63,877 bases of DNA, from NCBI GenBank assembly GCA_902792635.1, contig CADBAG010000012.1, positions 1-63,877 of the forward strand. The letters run 5' to 3'. The stretch is from an uncultured Prevotellaceae bacterium (GTDB lineage: Bacteria > Bacteroidota > Bacteroidia > Bacteroidales > Bacteroidaceae). The position numbers and the translations under genes were made by a program. The notes beneath the pieces are model-generated. The model saw only the letters and a list, made by a program, of their open reading frames with translations. It was not told the origin of the DNA and searched no databases. The stretch's first letter is position 1; every line of letters starts with the position of its first letter. Below, piece after piece: positions 21,379 to 29,380 of the stretch.

Positions 21379-22548
21379 ATGAAAACATATCTCGTTACTG
21401 GAGCCGCAGGCTTCATTGGTTCAAACTTTATCAAGTATCTCTTGCATAAGAAATATGTGAACGAGGATATCAAGGTCATCATCCTCGACGCCCTTACGTA
21501 TGCAGGCAACCTCGGTACGATCAAGGATGACATCGACAACAAGCGCTGCTTCTTCGTCAAAGGCGATATCCGCGACCGTCAGCTCGTAGACAAGCTCTTC
21601 GCTGAGAACGACATCGACTATGTCGTTAACTTCGCCGCTGAGAGCCATGTAGACCGTTCCATCGAGGATCCGCAGCTCTTCCTCAGTGTGAACATCCTCG
21701 GCACACAGAACCTCATGGATGCTGCACGCAAGGCTTGGGTGACAGGTAAGGATGAAAAGGGTTACCCCACTTGGAAAGCCGGCAAGCGCTATCATCAGGT
21801 TTCTACCGACGAGGTCTATGGTGCACTCGGTGCAACGGGTTACTTTACGGAGACCACACCGCTCTGTCCTCACAGCCCCTACTCTGCAAGTAAGGCCAGC
21901 GCCGACTTCTTCGTGCAGGCTTACCGCGATACATACCACATGCCGGTCTCTATCACCCGCTGCTCCAATAACTATGGTCCTTATCACTTCCCCGAGAAGC
22001 TGATTCCATTGATCATTAACAACATTCTCGAGGGCAAGAAGCTCCCTGTCTATGGTGAAGGACTGAACGTACGCGACTGGCTCTACGTAGAAGACCACTG
22101 CAAGGCTATCGACCTTGTCGTGCGTGAGGGTCGTGCCGGTGAGGTTTATAATGTAGGTGGACACAACGAGATGCGCAATATCGACATCGTGAAGCTGACG
22201 ATCAAGACGATCCACGACATGATGGAGAAAGACAAGGAGCTGCGCCACGTACTGAAGAAGCAGGTTCGCGATGCCAACGGCGACATCGATATCTCCTGGA
22301 TCAACGACTCACTCATTGAGCATGTTGCTGACCGCCTCGGCCACGACGCGCGCTACGCCATCGATCCGACAAAGATCAAGACTGAGCTCGGATGGTATCC
22401 GGAGACGAAGTTCGCTGACGGTATCATCAAGACCATCAAATGGAACCTCGACAATCAGCAGTGGATCCAGGAGGTGACAAGTGGTGACTATCAGAAGTAT
22501 TACGATATCATGTACGGCAAGGAGCGCCATGGACAAGTCATTGGATAA
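21379..22548 (+). CDS. rfbB: dTDP-glucose 4,6-dehydratase
   Basis: RfbB converts dTDP-D-glucose to dTDP-4-keto-6-deoxy-D-glucose, the precursor of rhamnose, fucosamine-type and other deoxysugars. The 389-residue SDR protein has the NAD motif G-A-A-G-F-I-G-S (8-15), T143-D144-E145 in S-T-D-E-V-Y-G and the Y168-x3-K172 pair in Y-S-A-S-K, plus N-N-Y-G-P-Y-H-F-P-E-K-L-I-P. The product is the substrate of FdtA, encoded 1.8 kb downstream. rfbA, rfbC and rfbD are not in the window. The end overlaps the next small gene. Confidence 0.95.
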   Translation: MKTYLVTGAAGFIGSNFIKYLLHKKYVNEDIKVIILDALTYAGNLGTIKDDIDNKRCFFVKGDIRDRQLVDKLFAENDIDYVVNFAAESHVDRSIEDPQLFLSVNILGTQNLMDAARKAWVTGKDEKGYPTWKAGKRYHQVSTDEVYGALGATGYFTETTPLCPHSPYSASKASADFFVQAYRDTYHMPVSITRCSNNYGPYHFPEKLIPLIINNILEGKKLPVYGEGLNVRDWLYVEDHCKAIDLVVREGRAGEVYNVGGHNEMRNIDIVKLTIKTIHDMMEKDKELRHVLKKQVRDANGDIDISWINDSLIEHVADRLGHDARYAIDPTKIKTELGWYPETKFADGIIKTIKWNLDNQQWIQEVTSGDYQKYYDIMYGKERHGQVIG

Positions 22549-22888
22549 TCTCTCCCTTGACAGGTTCTCGTCGCAACTCGACAAATACCTACGCCTCGCT
22601 CACAGCTCAGCCTTGCTTGTGAGCGAAGGCGACAAGGCTAACCTCAATATCTTGCTGACGATGCTCGGAGCTATCGACAAAGATATCTTCGACGCCTTCT
22701 ACGGACTCTTCGGGGAGCCCGTCAAGCCCGTGGAGCAGTTGGCGTTGAAGTATCGTGTGCCGCAGTCGGCTATCTATGAGATCATCAGCAAGGATCTCCA
22801 TCGTCTCTCCATCACACCCGAGTGGCAGATGATGATGCGGCAACTTAAACCTATCGTACAAAAGAGGATAGGGTATAATAAAGAATAG
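22529..22888 (+). CDS. Small protein of unknown function
   Basis: The start M-D-K-S-L-D-N-L-S-L-D-R-F is chosen because it overlaps the end of rfbB by 20 bases, a common coupled arrangement; the longer frame would run far into rfbB. It encodes 119 residues, soluble, mostly helical by appearance, with no signal peptide or membrane segment. A region V-E-Q-L-A-L-K-Y-R-V-P-Q-S-A-I-Y-E-I-I looks like a helix-turn-helix, so DNA or protein binding is conceivable. I do not recognise a family. Confidence 0.6.
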   Translation: MDKSLDNLSLDRFSSQLDKYLRLAHSSALLVSEGDKANLNILLTMLGAIDKDIFDAFYGLFGEPVKPVEQLALKYRVPQSAIYEIISKDLHRLSITPEWQMMMRQLKPIVQKRIGYNKE

Positions 22889-22933
22889 GCTTTTATTGTA
22901 AGAAACAAGCTTCTAAAAATATTTTACCAAAAC

Positions 22934-24115
22934 ATGAAGAAAATACTGCTTTTGGGCTCAGGCGAACTGGGCAAGGAATTCATAATCGCCGCCAAGCGTG
23001 CGGGGCAATACGTCATTGCTTGTGACAAGTACGACAATGCACCAGCCATGCAGGTTGCTGATGAGCGCGAGGTCTTCTCGATGCTCGACGGTGATGCACT
23101 CACGGCTGTCGTTGAGAAGCACAAACCTGACCTCATCGTACCGGAGATTGAGGCCATCCGTACCGAGCGTCTCTTCGACTTTGAGAAGGAAGGCATTCAG
23201 GTAGTGCCGTCGGCTCGTGCCGTCAACTACACGATGAACCGTCGTGCTATCCGTGACCTCGCTGCCAAGGAACTGGGCCTGCGCACAGCTAAATATTTCT
23301 ATGCCAAGACCTTCGATGAGTTTAAGAAAGCAGCTGACGAGATCGGGTTCCCATGTGTCGTCAAGCCGCTGATGTCTTCGTCCGGTCATGGCCAGAGCTA
23401 TGTCCACAACGACGATGAGCTTCAGGAGGCTTTCCGCGATGCTATGGAGGAAGGACGCGGCGACGTGAAGGAGGTCATCATTGAGGAGTTTATCGATTTT
23501 GACTCTGAGTTCACGCTTCTCACCGTTACCCAGAAGAATGCGCCGACTATTTTCTGTCCCCCTATCGGGCACGTGCAGAAAGGTGGCGACTATCGCGAGA
23601 GCTGGATGCCTTACCACATCAGCGACGAAGCCCTGAAGCAAGCCCAGCACATGGCTGACGAGGTGACAAAGGCACTCACAGGCTACGGCATCTGGGGCGT
23701 GGAGTTCTTTCTCACGAAGAAAGGCGAGGTCATCTTCTCTGAACTCAGTCCCCGTCCGCACGACACAGGTATGGTGACACTGAGCCACTGCACGAATCTC
23801 TCTGAGTTTGAACTGCATTTCCGCGCTATCATGGGTCTGCCTATCCCTGCCATTCATCTCGAGCACAGTGGTGCCTCTGCTGTCGTATTGTCACCGGTAG
23901 AGAGCGACAAGCCGCTCGACTACAACCTCTACGATGTGTGCAGTGAGGATCATGCTCGTGTGCGTATCTTCGGTAAGCCTATCGCTCACAAGGGCCGCCG
24001 TATGGGTGTCGTTGTCTGCTACGACAAGGTAGGCTGCGATATGAACGCGCTTCGCGATAAGACTAAACGGCTCGCTAAGACGGTTCTTGGCACTGATCCT
24101 TACATGAAGAAGTAA
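22934..24115 (+). CDS. purT: Formate-dependent GAR transformylase (PurT)
   Basis: PurT makes formyl-GAR from GAR, formate and ATP in purine synthesis, independently of folate. The 393-residue ATP-grasp protein has the usual length and signatures: [13 protein letters not shown] at the start, [26 protein letters not shown] (ATP binding), [13 protein letters not shown] and [15 protein letters not shown]. It separates rfbB from the fdt genes and has its own terminator, so it is probably an independent unit. Confidence 0.95.
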   Translation: MKKILLLGSGELGKEFIIAAKRAGQYVIACDKYDNAPAMQVADEREVFSMLDGDALTAVVEKHKPDLIVPEIEAIRTERLFDFEKEGIQVVPSARAVNYTMNRRAIRDLAAKELGLRTAKYFYAKTFDEFKKAADEIGFPCVVKPLMSSSGHGQSYVHNDDELQEAFRDAMEEGRGDVKEVIIEEFIDFDSEFTLLTVTQKNAPTIFCPPIGHVQKGGDYRESWMPYHISDEALKQAQHMADEVTKALTGYGIWGVEFFLTKKGEVIFSELSPRPHDTGMVTLSHCTNLSEFELHFRAIMGLPIPAIHLEHSGASAVVLSPVESDKPLDYNLYDVCSEDHARVRIFGKPIAHKGRRMGVVVCYDKVGCDMNALRDKTKRLAKTVLGTDPYMKK

Positions 24116-24135
24116 TTGATACTATATTACGTTAT

Positions 24136-24267
24136 TTGCTGACACGTGTCGACCAACTTGCTGACACGTGCCGACCAACTTGCTGACACGTGCCGACCAA
24201 TTTGCTGACACGTGTCGACCAACTTGCTGACACGTGCCGACCGAACTGCTGATATTTGACAGCCAAC
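24136..24267. repeat. 22-bp tandem repeat with nested palindrome, 5 copies plus a degenerate sixth
   Basis: The unit TTGCTGACACGTGYCGACCA plus AC starts at 24136, 24158, 24180, 24202 and 24224, with only C/T changes inside the palindrome and a base or two at the junctions; a diverged unit follows at 24247-24267. Copies 1 and 4 contain the perfect 10-base palindrome GACACGTGTC. The array lies between the purT stop codon and its terminator. It has no spacers and is not a CRISPR. Confidence 0.85.
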
Positions 24268-24297
24268 CCGAAGAAATATAATATTTCCTCGGGTTTT
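24267..24297 (+). terminator. Rho-independent terminator of purT
   Basis: Stem CCCGAAGAAAT/ATTTCCTCGGG with one mismatch, followed by TTTTGCGTTTT. It ends only about 13 bases before the fdtA ATG, so fdtA either starts inside the terminator region or depends on read-through, which would make it an attenuator-like site. Confidence 0.65.
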
Positions 24298-24310
24298 GCG
24301 TTTTAATAAT

Positions 24311-24724
24311 ATGAAACATCAACTTGGACAATGGATTGAACTACCTAAGATTGCTGATCCACGCGGCAATCTCACAGTGGCAGAGCAAATGAAGGAAGTG
24401 CCGTTCAATATCAGTCGTGTCTATTGGACCTATGATATTCCGGGCGGTGCACATCGTGGTGGACATGCGCACAAGCACTGCCGCGAGGTGATCATCGCTG
24501 TGTCCGGCTCCTTCACCGTGACACTCGACGATGGCAGGGAAAAGCAAAGTTATATGCTTAACCTGCCTTATAAGGCACTGTTCGTTGACACGGGTATCTG
24601 GCGGACTTTAGAGAATTTCTCTTCCGGTGCCGTATGCCTTGTTCTCGCTGAGGACCCTTTCGACGAGGACGATTATATCTATGATTATAACGATTACTTA
24701 GACTATAAAGGATGTTCGAAATAA
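24311..24724 (+). CDS. fdtA: dTDP-4-keto-6-deoxyglucose 3,4-ketoisomerase (FdtA/QdtA-like)
   Basis: This WxcM-like cupin moves the keto group from C4 to C3 of dTDP-4-keto-6-deoxyglucose, preparing it for 3-amination. The start M-K-H-Q-L-G-Q-W at 24311 gives 137 residues, the family length. Motifs: P-R-G-N-L-T-V-A-E near residue 17, R-V-Y-W-T-Y-D-I-P, the histidine-rich G-G-H-A-H-K-H-C-R-E and L-D-D-G. Whether the product is the galacto (FdtA) or gluco (QdtA) epimer is not settled by sequence alone. It overlaps the next gene by 13 bases. Confidence 0.88.
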   Translation: MKHQLGQWIELPKIADPRGNLTVAEQMKEVPFNISRVYWTYDIPGGAHRGGHAHKHCREVIIAVSGSFTVTLDDGREKQSYMLNLPYKALFVDTGIWRTLENFSSGAVCLVLAEDPFDEDDYIYDYNDYLDYKGCSK

Positions 24725-25659
24725 GGCGTTATACGGATAGCGACAGTGCAGCGTGGAATGATTTTGTGAAGAAGTCGAGACAGGGCACGTTCCTCTTCGA
24801 CCGAAACTATATGGACTATCATAAGGACAGGTTCAAAGATTGCTCTTTCATGTTTTATAAGAACGGAAAGTTGTATGCTTTGCTCCCAGCTAATATTGAT
24901 GGCGACGTCCTTTGGTCTCACCAAGGTCTGACCTATGGAGGGCTCATTACCAGTGAGCATGGTACCACAGCAGAGATCTGTACGCTCTTTGATGAACTGA
25001 TGCTTGTCCTGAAAGAATTGGGGATTAAGAAGATGATCTACAAACCGATACCATGGATCTATCAACAGCTGCCGGCAGAGGAAGATCTCTATGCGATCTT
25101 CAACCACTGCCATGCACAGCTCTATGTACGTAATGTCTCATCGGTGATCGTGCAGAAGCATGCCCTTGAATGGCGCCGCATCAGAGCTTTCGGAGCCAAT
25201 AAAGCTGCGAAAGAGGGGATCATAGTCAAACAAGATGATTCAGCTTACACTGAGTTCTGGAAGGTGTTGGAGGAGAACCTATCCCATACTTATCATGCCA
25301 AGCCTGTTCATACCCTTGCTGAAATACGAAGACTTTATGCGGCTTTTCCCAATAACATTAAGATTTACGTCGCTCGATATAATAATGTGGTGATCGGAGG
25401 CGTATTGCTCTATATCACGCCCCAAGTCGTACACACGCAATATATCTCAGCCACAGAGGAAGGCAAACACCTACATGCCATTGATGCCATCTTCCATAAG
25501 ATCCTTACGGAAGACTATCGAACATGCAAATACTTCGACTTTGGTACATCCAATGAGGACCGTGGACGTTATCTCAACGAAGGCCTGATTTATCAGAAGG
25601 AAGGATTCGGAGGTAGAGCCGTGTGCTATGACTGGTATGAAATAACGATTAATAATTAG
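24712..25659 (+). CDS. GNAT/FemAB-like acyltransferase in the aminosugar cluster
   Basis: The 315-residue protein resembles FemAB/GNAT two-lobe acyltransferases: W-N-D-F-V-K-K-S-R-Q-G-T-F-L-F at the start, Y-G-G-L-I near 87, and a C-terminal lobe with V-A-R-Y-N-N-V-V-I-G-G-V-L-L-Y and F-D-F-G-T-S-N-E-D. It overlaps fdtA and is followed 3 bases later by fdtB, so all three are one unit. By position it may acylate the 3-amino sugar made by FdtB, a step done by the unrelated left-handed-helix enzyme FdtC in the classical pathway. This role is inferred from context. Confidence 0.7.
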   Translation: MFEIRRYTDSDSAAWNDFVKKSRQGTFLFDRNYMDYHKDRFKDCSFMFYKNGKLYALLPANIDGDVLWSHQGLTYGGLITSEHGTTAEICTLFDELMLVLKELGIKKMIYKPIPWIYQQLPAEEDLYAIFNHCHAQLYVRNVSSVIVQKHALEWRRIRAFGANKAAKEGIIVKQDDSAYTEFWKVLEENLSHTYHAKPVHTLAEIRRLYAAFPNNIKIYVARYNNVVIGGVLLYITPQVVHTQYISATEEGKHLHAIDAIFHKILTEDYRTCKYFDFGTSNEDRGRYLNEGLIYQKEGFGGRAVCYDWYEITINN

Positions 25660-25662
25660 GCT

Positions 25663-26844
25663 ATGTATTTGTCATTAAAAGATATCACGAACCTCCATCT
25701 CGCAGAGATTGAGAGTGCCATTAAGCAAGTCGTAGAGAGCGGATGGTATCTCCAAGGTGAAGCAACAAAGCGGTTCGAGAATGACTATGCGAGATACATA
25801 AGTTCAACGGCGGACGGCCACAAGGGGTGCCGCAATGGTACCGCAGCTCCCTCCCTACGGGGGAGGGTTGGGGAGAGGCCTCTTTGTAATTGTATCGGTT
25901 GTGGTAACGGGCTCGATGCACTGACGCTCATCTTTCGCGCTTGTAAAGAATTAGGAAAGCTAAAAGAAGGAGATGAAGTCATTGTTCCTGCTAATACCTA
26001 TATTGCTTCTATCCTTTCCATCACAGAGAACAACCTCAAGCCAATATTGATTGAGCCGAATATCCATACGCTTGAGATTGACGATACGCTGATAGAGCGC
26101 GCTATAACACCCAAGACGAAAGCTATCCTCCTCGTTCATCTCTATGGCCGCTGCGCCATGACGGAGCGCATTGCCTCTATCTGTCGTGAGCATCAGCTGC
26201 TGTTGGTAGAGGATAACGCGCAAGCACACGGCTGCACCTATAAAGGACTGCATACGGGTGCCTTGGGCGATGCTGCTGCGCATAGTTTCTATCCGGGTAA
26301 GAACCTCGGCGCCTTGGGCGATGCTGGAGCCATCACGACTTTCGATAAAGACCTTGCTGAGGTCTGCCGTGCCTTGGGCAACTATGGCTCCTCTCGCAAA
26401 TACGTATTCCCCTACAAAGGACGCAACAGTAGGATCGATGAGATTCAAGCTGCTGTCTTAGACGTCAAACTCAAATATTTGGATGAAGAAAATCAGCGAA
26501 GGAAAGAGATAGCCAAAAAGTATTTTGAAGGGATTGACAATCCTCTGATAACACTCCCCATGAAGAATGATGATGTAGACAATGTTTCAGACAATGTCTT
26601 CCATATCTTCCCAGTGCTGTGTGAGACAAGGGACGCCTTACAGAAATACCTGTCAGAGAAAGGCATTGGTACGATGATTCATTACCCTATTCCTCCGCAC
26701 AAGCAAGCATGCTACAAGGAATGGAATGACCTCTCGCTGCCAATTACCGAGAAGATACATCGCGAAGAGTTGAGCATTCCTTGCAACCAATGCATGACGG
26801 ATGAAGAAGTGGAAAAAGTGATAGACGCAATGAATGTTTACTGA
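25663..26844 (+). CDS. fdtB: dTDP-3-keto-6-deoxyhexose 3-aminotransferase (DegT family) with in-frame repeat insert
   Basis: FdtB/QdtB enzymes use PLP and glutamate to aminate dTDP-3-keto-6-deoxyhexose. The 393 residues show the DegT/DnrJ/EryC1 fold: [32 protein letters not shown] and the PLP lysine (about K213) in [14 protein letters not shown]. Residues 47-76 do not fit the family: where A-R-Y-I should lead through about four residues into C-I-G-x-G-N-G-L-D-A-L, a G/C-rich palindromic repeat is translated in frame. The catalytic core is otherwise intact, so the enzyme may still work. Confidence 0.88.
   Translation: MYLSLKDITNLHLAEIESAIKQVVESGWYLQGEATKRFENDYARYISSTADGHKGCRNGTAAPSLRGRVGERPLCNCIGCGNGLDALTLIFRACKELGKLKEGDEVIVPANTYIASILSITENNLKPILIEPNIHTLEIDDTLIERAITPKTKAILLVHLYGRCAMTERIASICREHQLLLVEDNAQAHGCTYKGLHTGALGDAAAHSFYPGKNLGALGDAGAITTFDKDLAEVCRALGNYGSSRKYVFPYKGRNSRIDEIQAAVLDVKLKYLDEENQRRKEIAKKYFEGIDNPLITLPMKNDDVDNVSDNVFHIFPVLCETRDALQKYLSEKGIGTMIHYPIPPHKQACYKEWNDLSLPITEKIHREELSIPCNQCMTDEEVEKVIDAMNVY
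25801..25890. repeat. Composite palindromic repeat inside the fdtB reading frame
   Basis: Two hairpin sequences lie side by side: GCGGACGGCCACAAGGGGTG plus CCGC at 25810-25833, and CTCCCTCCCTACGGGGGAGG running on to GAGAGGCC at 25847-25880. The reverse complement has the same order of parts as the intergenic sequence at 34308-34376: GGCCT, CCCTCCC/GGGAGGG hairpin, a spacer, then a GGxCCCTTGTGGC hairpin. The insert keeps the frame and contains no stop codon. Confidence 0.8.
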
Positions 26845-26853
26845 ATCATTTTG

Positions 26854-27192
26854 GTTCCGGTTTTCGGATTGGTAGTGTGGTACAGCCTGGGAGAGGCTGA
26901 CTTTGCATAACCCCAGGCAAGGAGCGCAGCGACGTAGCCTGGGGTATGTTAGGATAGAGTTGTGACAGTTGCCCTTCTGCCTCGAAGAGGCAGGCTGCAC
27001 GTAGTGCGCTATGTCTTTAATAGATCGTATCATACGAAACATTGCGCGCCAAAGCGCAGTCAGCCTCTCCGAGGCTGGCATTCAGGTGTTCCACATGCGA
27101 CCTGCCCCCCCCAGGTTGCGTCGCTTCGCTCCTTGCCTGGGGTTATGCAGAGTGTGCCTCTCCGAGGCACTTATCAACCCGAAAAGCTAAAC
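26854..27192. repeat. Mirrored multi-hairpin element, copy 2
   Basis: It fills the gap between the convergent fdtB and flippase genes. The order is as in copy 1: AGCCTGGGAGAGGCT, stem CCCCAGGC/GCCTGGGG with loop AAGGAGCGCAGCGACGTA, TGCCTCGAAGAGGCA, centre with GTGCGCTATG and ACATTGCGC, AGCCTCTCCGAGGCT, stem CCCCAGG/CCTGGGG, TGCCTCTCCGAGGCA. Ends: TTTTCGGATTGGTA (left) and TTATCAACCCGAAAA (right) are imperfect inverted repeats. CTGAATCATTTTG at 26841-26853 and CTGAATTATTTTG at 27193-27205 flank it as direct repeats with one mismatch. Confidence 0.8.
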
Positions 27193-27197
27193 CTGAA

Positions 27198-28646
27198 TTA
27201 TTTTGTCCTTCTCCTCAGTTTCTTCACCGACAGCGCCAAACTTACTCCCGTCAAGAGTACACCCACAACCCAATAGACCCAGTTGTGGTCCATCCATGTG
27301 AGCGCGTAGGCAACGATTCCGATAGGCAGCTGCTGGACCAATAAGTTCCAGCAGGACTTCGAGAAGCGATAGCCGTAACGATACTGCATGTAAATATTGA
27401 GCATCACGAAATCAAAGATAGCGACAAGAACCAGTGCCAATCCTAATCCAAGAAGTCCTATGGCACGGAAGCAAACGAAGGAAAGCAAGATGTAAACCAC
27501 CGCATAGATACCTTCCATTAGCAGATAGGCTTTAGAGTCGCTGCGAGCCAACGGCAGATAGGCAATAGGGAGCTTCGCTGCACGAAGATACAATGCTAAG
27601 GCTGACAGCTGTGCCATGGCAACCACCGGAGCAAAGGCACGCGAATAGAGTAGGGGAATGATGAAAGGTAAGCCAATAATGAGCGCTACGAGCATAGGAG
27701 AGATAATGAGCAGTGAAACCTCAATTTGTTTATTTACCGTATCATTAAGGATTTCGCCTGTGTTCACAATCGAAGACAATCGCGGATAATAATCCGTTTC
27801 CATAGCAGAGAAGACCATGCCGCCATAGGTCACGGTGATCATGTAGCCTGCATTATAGAGGCCGAGCATATCCGGTGAGCCTGTGTTATTGACGAAAGAG
27901 CGGATAAGGAAGTCGGCGCCACTTCCAAACATAGCAGCTAAAAGAAAAGCAATACCGAGCTTGACCATTCCCCATCCCCGCATCAAGATAGGCTTATTGA
28001 ATGCCCAATGCAGCGGACAGTAATGATAGGAGTAAGCCATTGTCACGATCATCTGCGACAGTGCAACAATCACCATTGAGGGTACGATGGCTTTGACCCT
28101 CCACACGATAAAGAGAGGAACGGATAAGACCAGAGCAAGGACAACATTGATGATCGAAATACTTGCCATGCCTTTCAGATGACGGGTGCCTTTGAGAATA
28201 GCCAACTCACCTCCGGTGATAGCAGTCATGGCTACGACAGGCGACAAAAGAAGGAAATGTAGTGTATGCTTACCCCAACCGAAGGTATAACGGCTCAGAA
28301 GCGGACTAAACACAGCACAGACCAACAAGCCTAACAATGCCGTGACGAAGCTCCATGCACGGATAACTTGTACCGAATGACGAAGCGCCCGAGCATTTTC
28401 AATGGCGTAAGCTTCTGAGATATCTTTTACAGCGCTTGTTCCTAATCCAAGGTTTGTAGCACTACTTACAAAGCTGACGGTGGAATTGAAAAGCGACATC
28501 AGGCCCATACCCATTGGGCCTAAGAGCAGGGCAACAATCTTGTTGCGTACAAGAGCTACTAAGATACTGAGCCCCTGCACGCCACCAAAAAGACCTGTAT
28601 ATTTCAGAATATGCTTGAATGCGTTATCGCGGTTTTCGTGTTCCAT
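27198..28646 (-). CDS. wzx: Wzx-like O-antigen translocase
   Basis: The 482-residue protein has about 12-14 hydrophobic helices and the features of the polysaccharide-flippase (MATE/Wzx) superfamily: F-K-H-I-L-K-Y-T-G-L-F-G-G-V-Q-G-L-S-I-L near the start, L-G-P-M-G-M-G-L-M-S-L-F-N-S, and Y-N-A-G-Y-M-I-T. Such proteins flip undecaprenyl-linked sugar units across the inner membrane. Its position next to rfbB, fdtA and fdtB suggests the unit carries a 3-amino-3,6-dideoxyhexose. The 3' end meets copy 2 of the mirrored-hairpin element. Confidence 0.85.
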   Translation of the reverse strand: MEHENRDNAFKHILKYTGLFGGVQGLSILVALVRNKIVALLLGPMGMGLMSLFNSTVSFVSSATNLGLGTSAVKDISEAYAIENARALRHSVQVIRAWSFVTALLGLLVCAVFSPLLSRYTFGWGKHTLHFLLLSPVVAMTAITGGELAILKGTRHLKGMASISIINVVLALVLSVPLFIVWRVKAIVPSMVIVALSQMIVTMAYSYHYCPLHWAFNKPILMRGWGMVKLGIAFLLAAMFGSGADFLIRSFVNNTGSPDMLGLYNAGYMITVTYGGMVFSAMETDYYPRLSSIVNTGEILNDTVNKQIEVSLLIISPMLVALIIGLPFIIPLLYSRAFAPVVAMAQLSALALYLRAAKLPIAYLPLARSDSKAYLLMEGIYAVVYILLSFVCFRAIGLLGLGLALVLVAIFDFVMLNIYMQYRYGYRFSKSCWNLLVQQLPIGIVAYALTWMDHNWVYWVVGVLLTGVSLALSVKKLRRRTK

Positions 28647-28696
28647 CTATCAGATAACGCAACAAACTAAAGTTTATTATTATTCACCGACAATAT

Positions 28697-29278
28697 TCAG
28701 TCCACGATAATCACTGTCACACCTCTTGCAGCTTGTGCTCCCATGACAAGTGCCTGCTCGATGTCAGCCGTCTTCGAAGGACCGCTGATGAAGGTACCGA
28801 ACTGATACTTAGGATCAAACTCGATGCGTTTGTAAGCCTCGTGCATGTTGTTGACAATATTCTTCTTATCGAGGATAATGACAAGATACTCAGAGATGAA
28901 GCACACTGCCTTCTCTTTCATCGTCTGTGGTATCCAGATACAGCCATTCTCTGCTACACCAATCTTTCCTTCAACGATGCCTACATCGGTACCATCGAGA
29001 TCCTTAGCCTCAGCAACGGTATCGGGATTCTTCTGTGCAATGTGGATATAAGGAAGATTGCTTGCAAAAGTCTTTGCCTCCGGATACTGTTTCTTAATGA
29101 CGGCATCGAGATCATCATCTTTCTTTACTTCCACGATTTTGCCACCGACCTTCTCCGTCATCTCCACGAACTGCATGAAGGTGTCGGGGTATTGGATAGC
29201 GTCGATGTGCATATCCGGCATATCGTATTGCTCATGCGTATTGGCACGAAGCTTCTTGAATAAATCTTCTTTGTTCAT
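28697..29278 (-). CDS. LUD domain protein (LutC/YkgG-like)
   Basis: The 193-residue protein matches the LUD family: N-terminal helix M-N-K-E-D-L-F-K-K-L-R-A-N, central V-G-I-V-E-G-K-I-G-V-A-E-N-G-C-I-W and the C-terminal I-S-G-P-S-K-T-A-D-I-E-Q-A-L-V-M-G-A-Q-A-A-R-G. LutC works with LutA and LutB in L-lactate oxidation, but no lutA or lutB is nearby, so its partner and function here are uncertain. It is the next minus-strand gene before the flippase, 50 bases upstream. Confidence 0.85.
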   Translation of the reverse strand: MNKEDLFKKLRANTHEQYDMPDMHIDAIQYPDTFMQFVEMTEKVGGKIVEVKKDDDLDAVIKKQYPEAKTFASNLPYIHIAQKNPDTVAEAKDLDGTDVGIVEGKIGVAENGCIWIPQTMKEKAVCFISEYLVIILDKKNIVNNMHEAYKRIEFDPKYQFGTFISGPSKTADIEQALVMGAQAARGVTVIIVD

Positions 29279-29307
29279 CGATATTCTTAAGTATAAATCT
29301 TGATTTT

Positions 29308-29375
29308 AACTCCTAACTCCTATCTCCTAACTCCTAACTCAATAAAACTCCTAACTCCTATCTCCTAACTCCTAA
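29308..29375. repeat. Two direct copies of the AACTCCTAACTCC repeat
   Basis: The string AACTCCTAACTCCTATCTCC plus TAACTCCTAACTCAAT occurs twice head to tail, near 29310-29344 and 29344-29378, downstream of tcdA. Its core is identical to the right arm of the 32-bp inverted repeat at 11.8 kb, but here the copies are direct, so no long hairpin forms. Confidence 0.75.
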
Positions 29376-29380
29376 CTCAA

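Noticed and set aside
22934-24115. PurK instead of PurT
   Set aside because: Length, the start G-S-G-E-L-G-K-E and [12 protein letters not shown] are typical of PurT.
24136-24267. CRISPR array
   Set aside because: Units are contiguous without spacers, and no cas genes are present.
28697-29278. Part of a lutABC lactate operon
   Set aside because: Neither LutA nor LutB is encoded nearby; only the LUD protein itself is supported.
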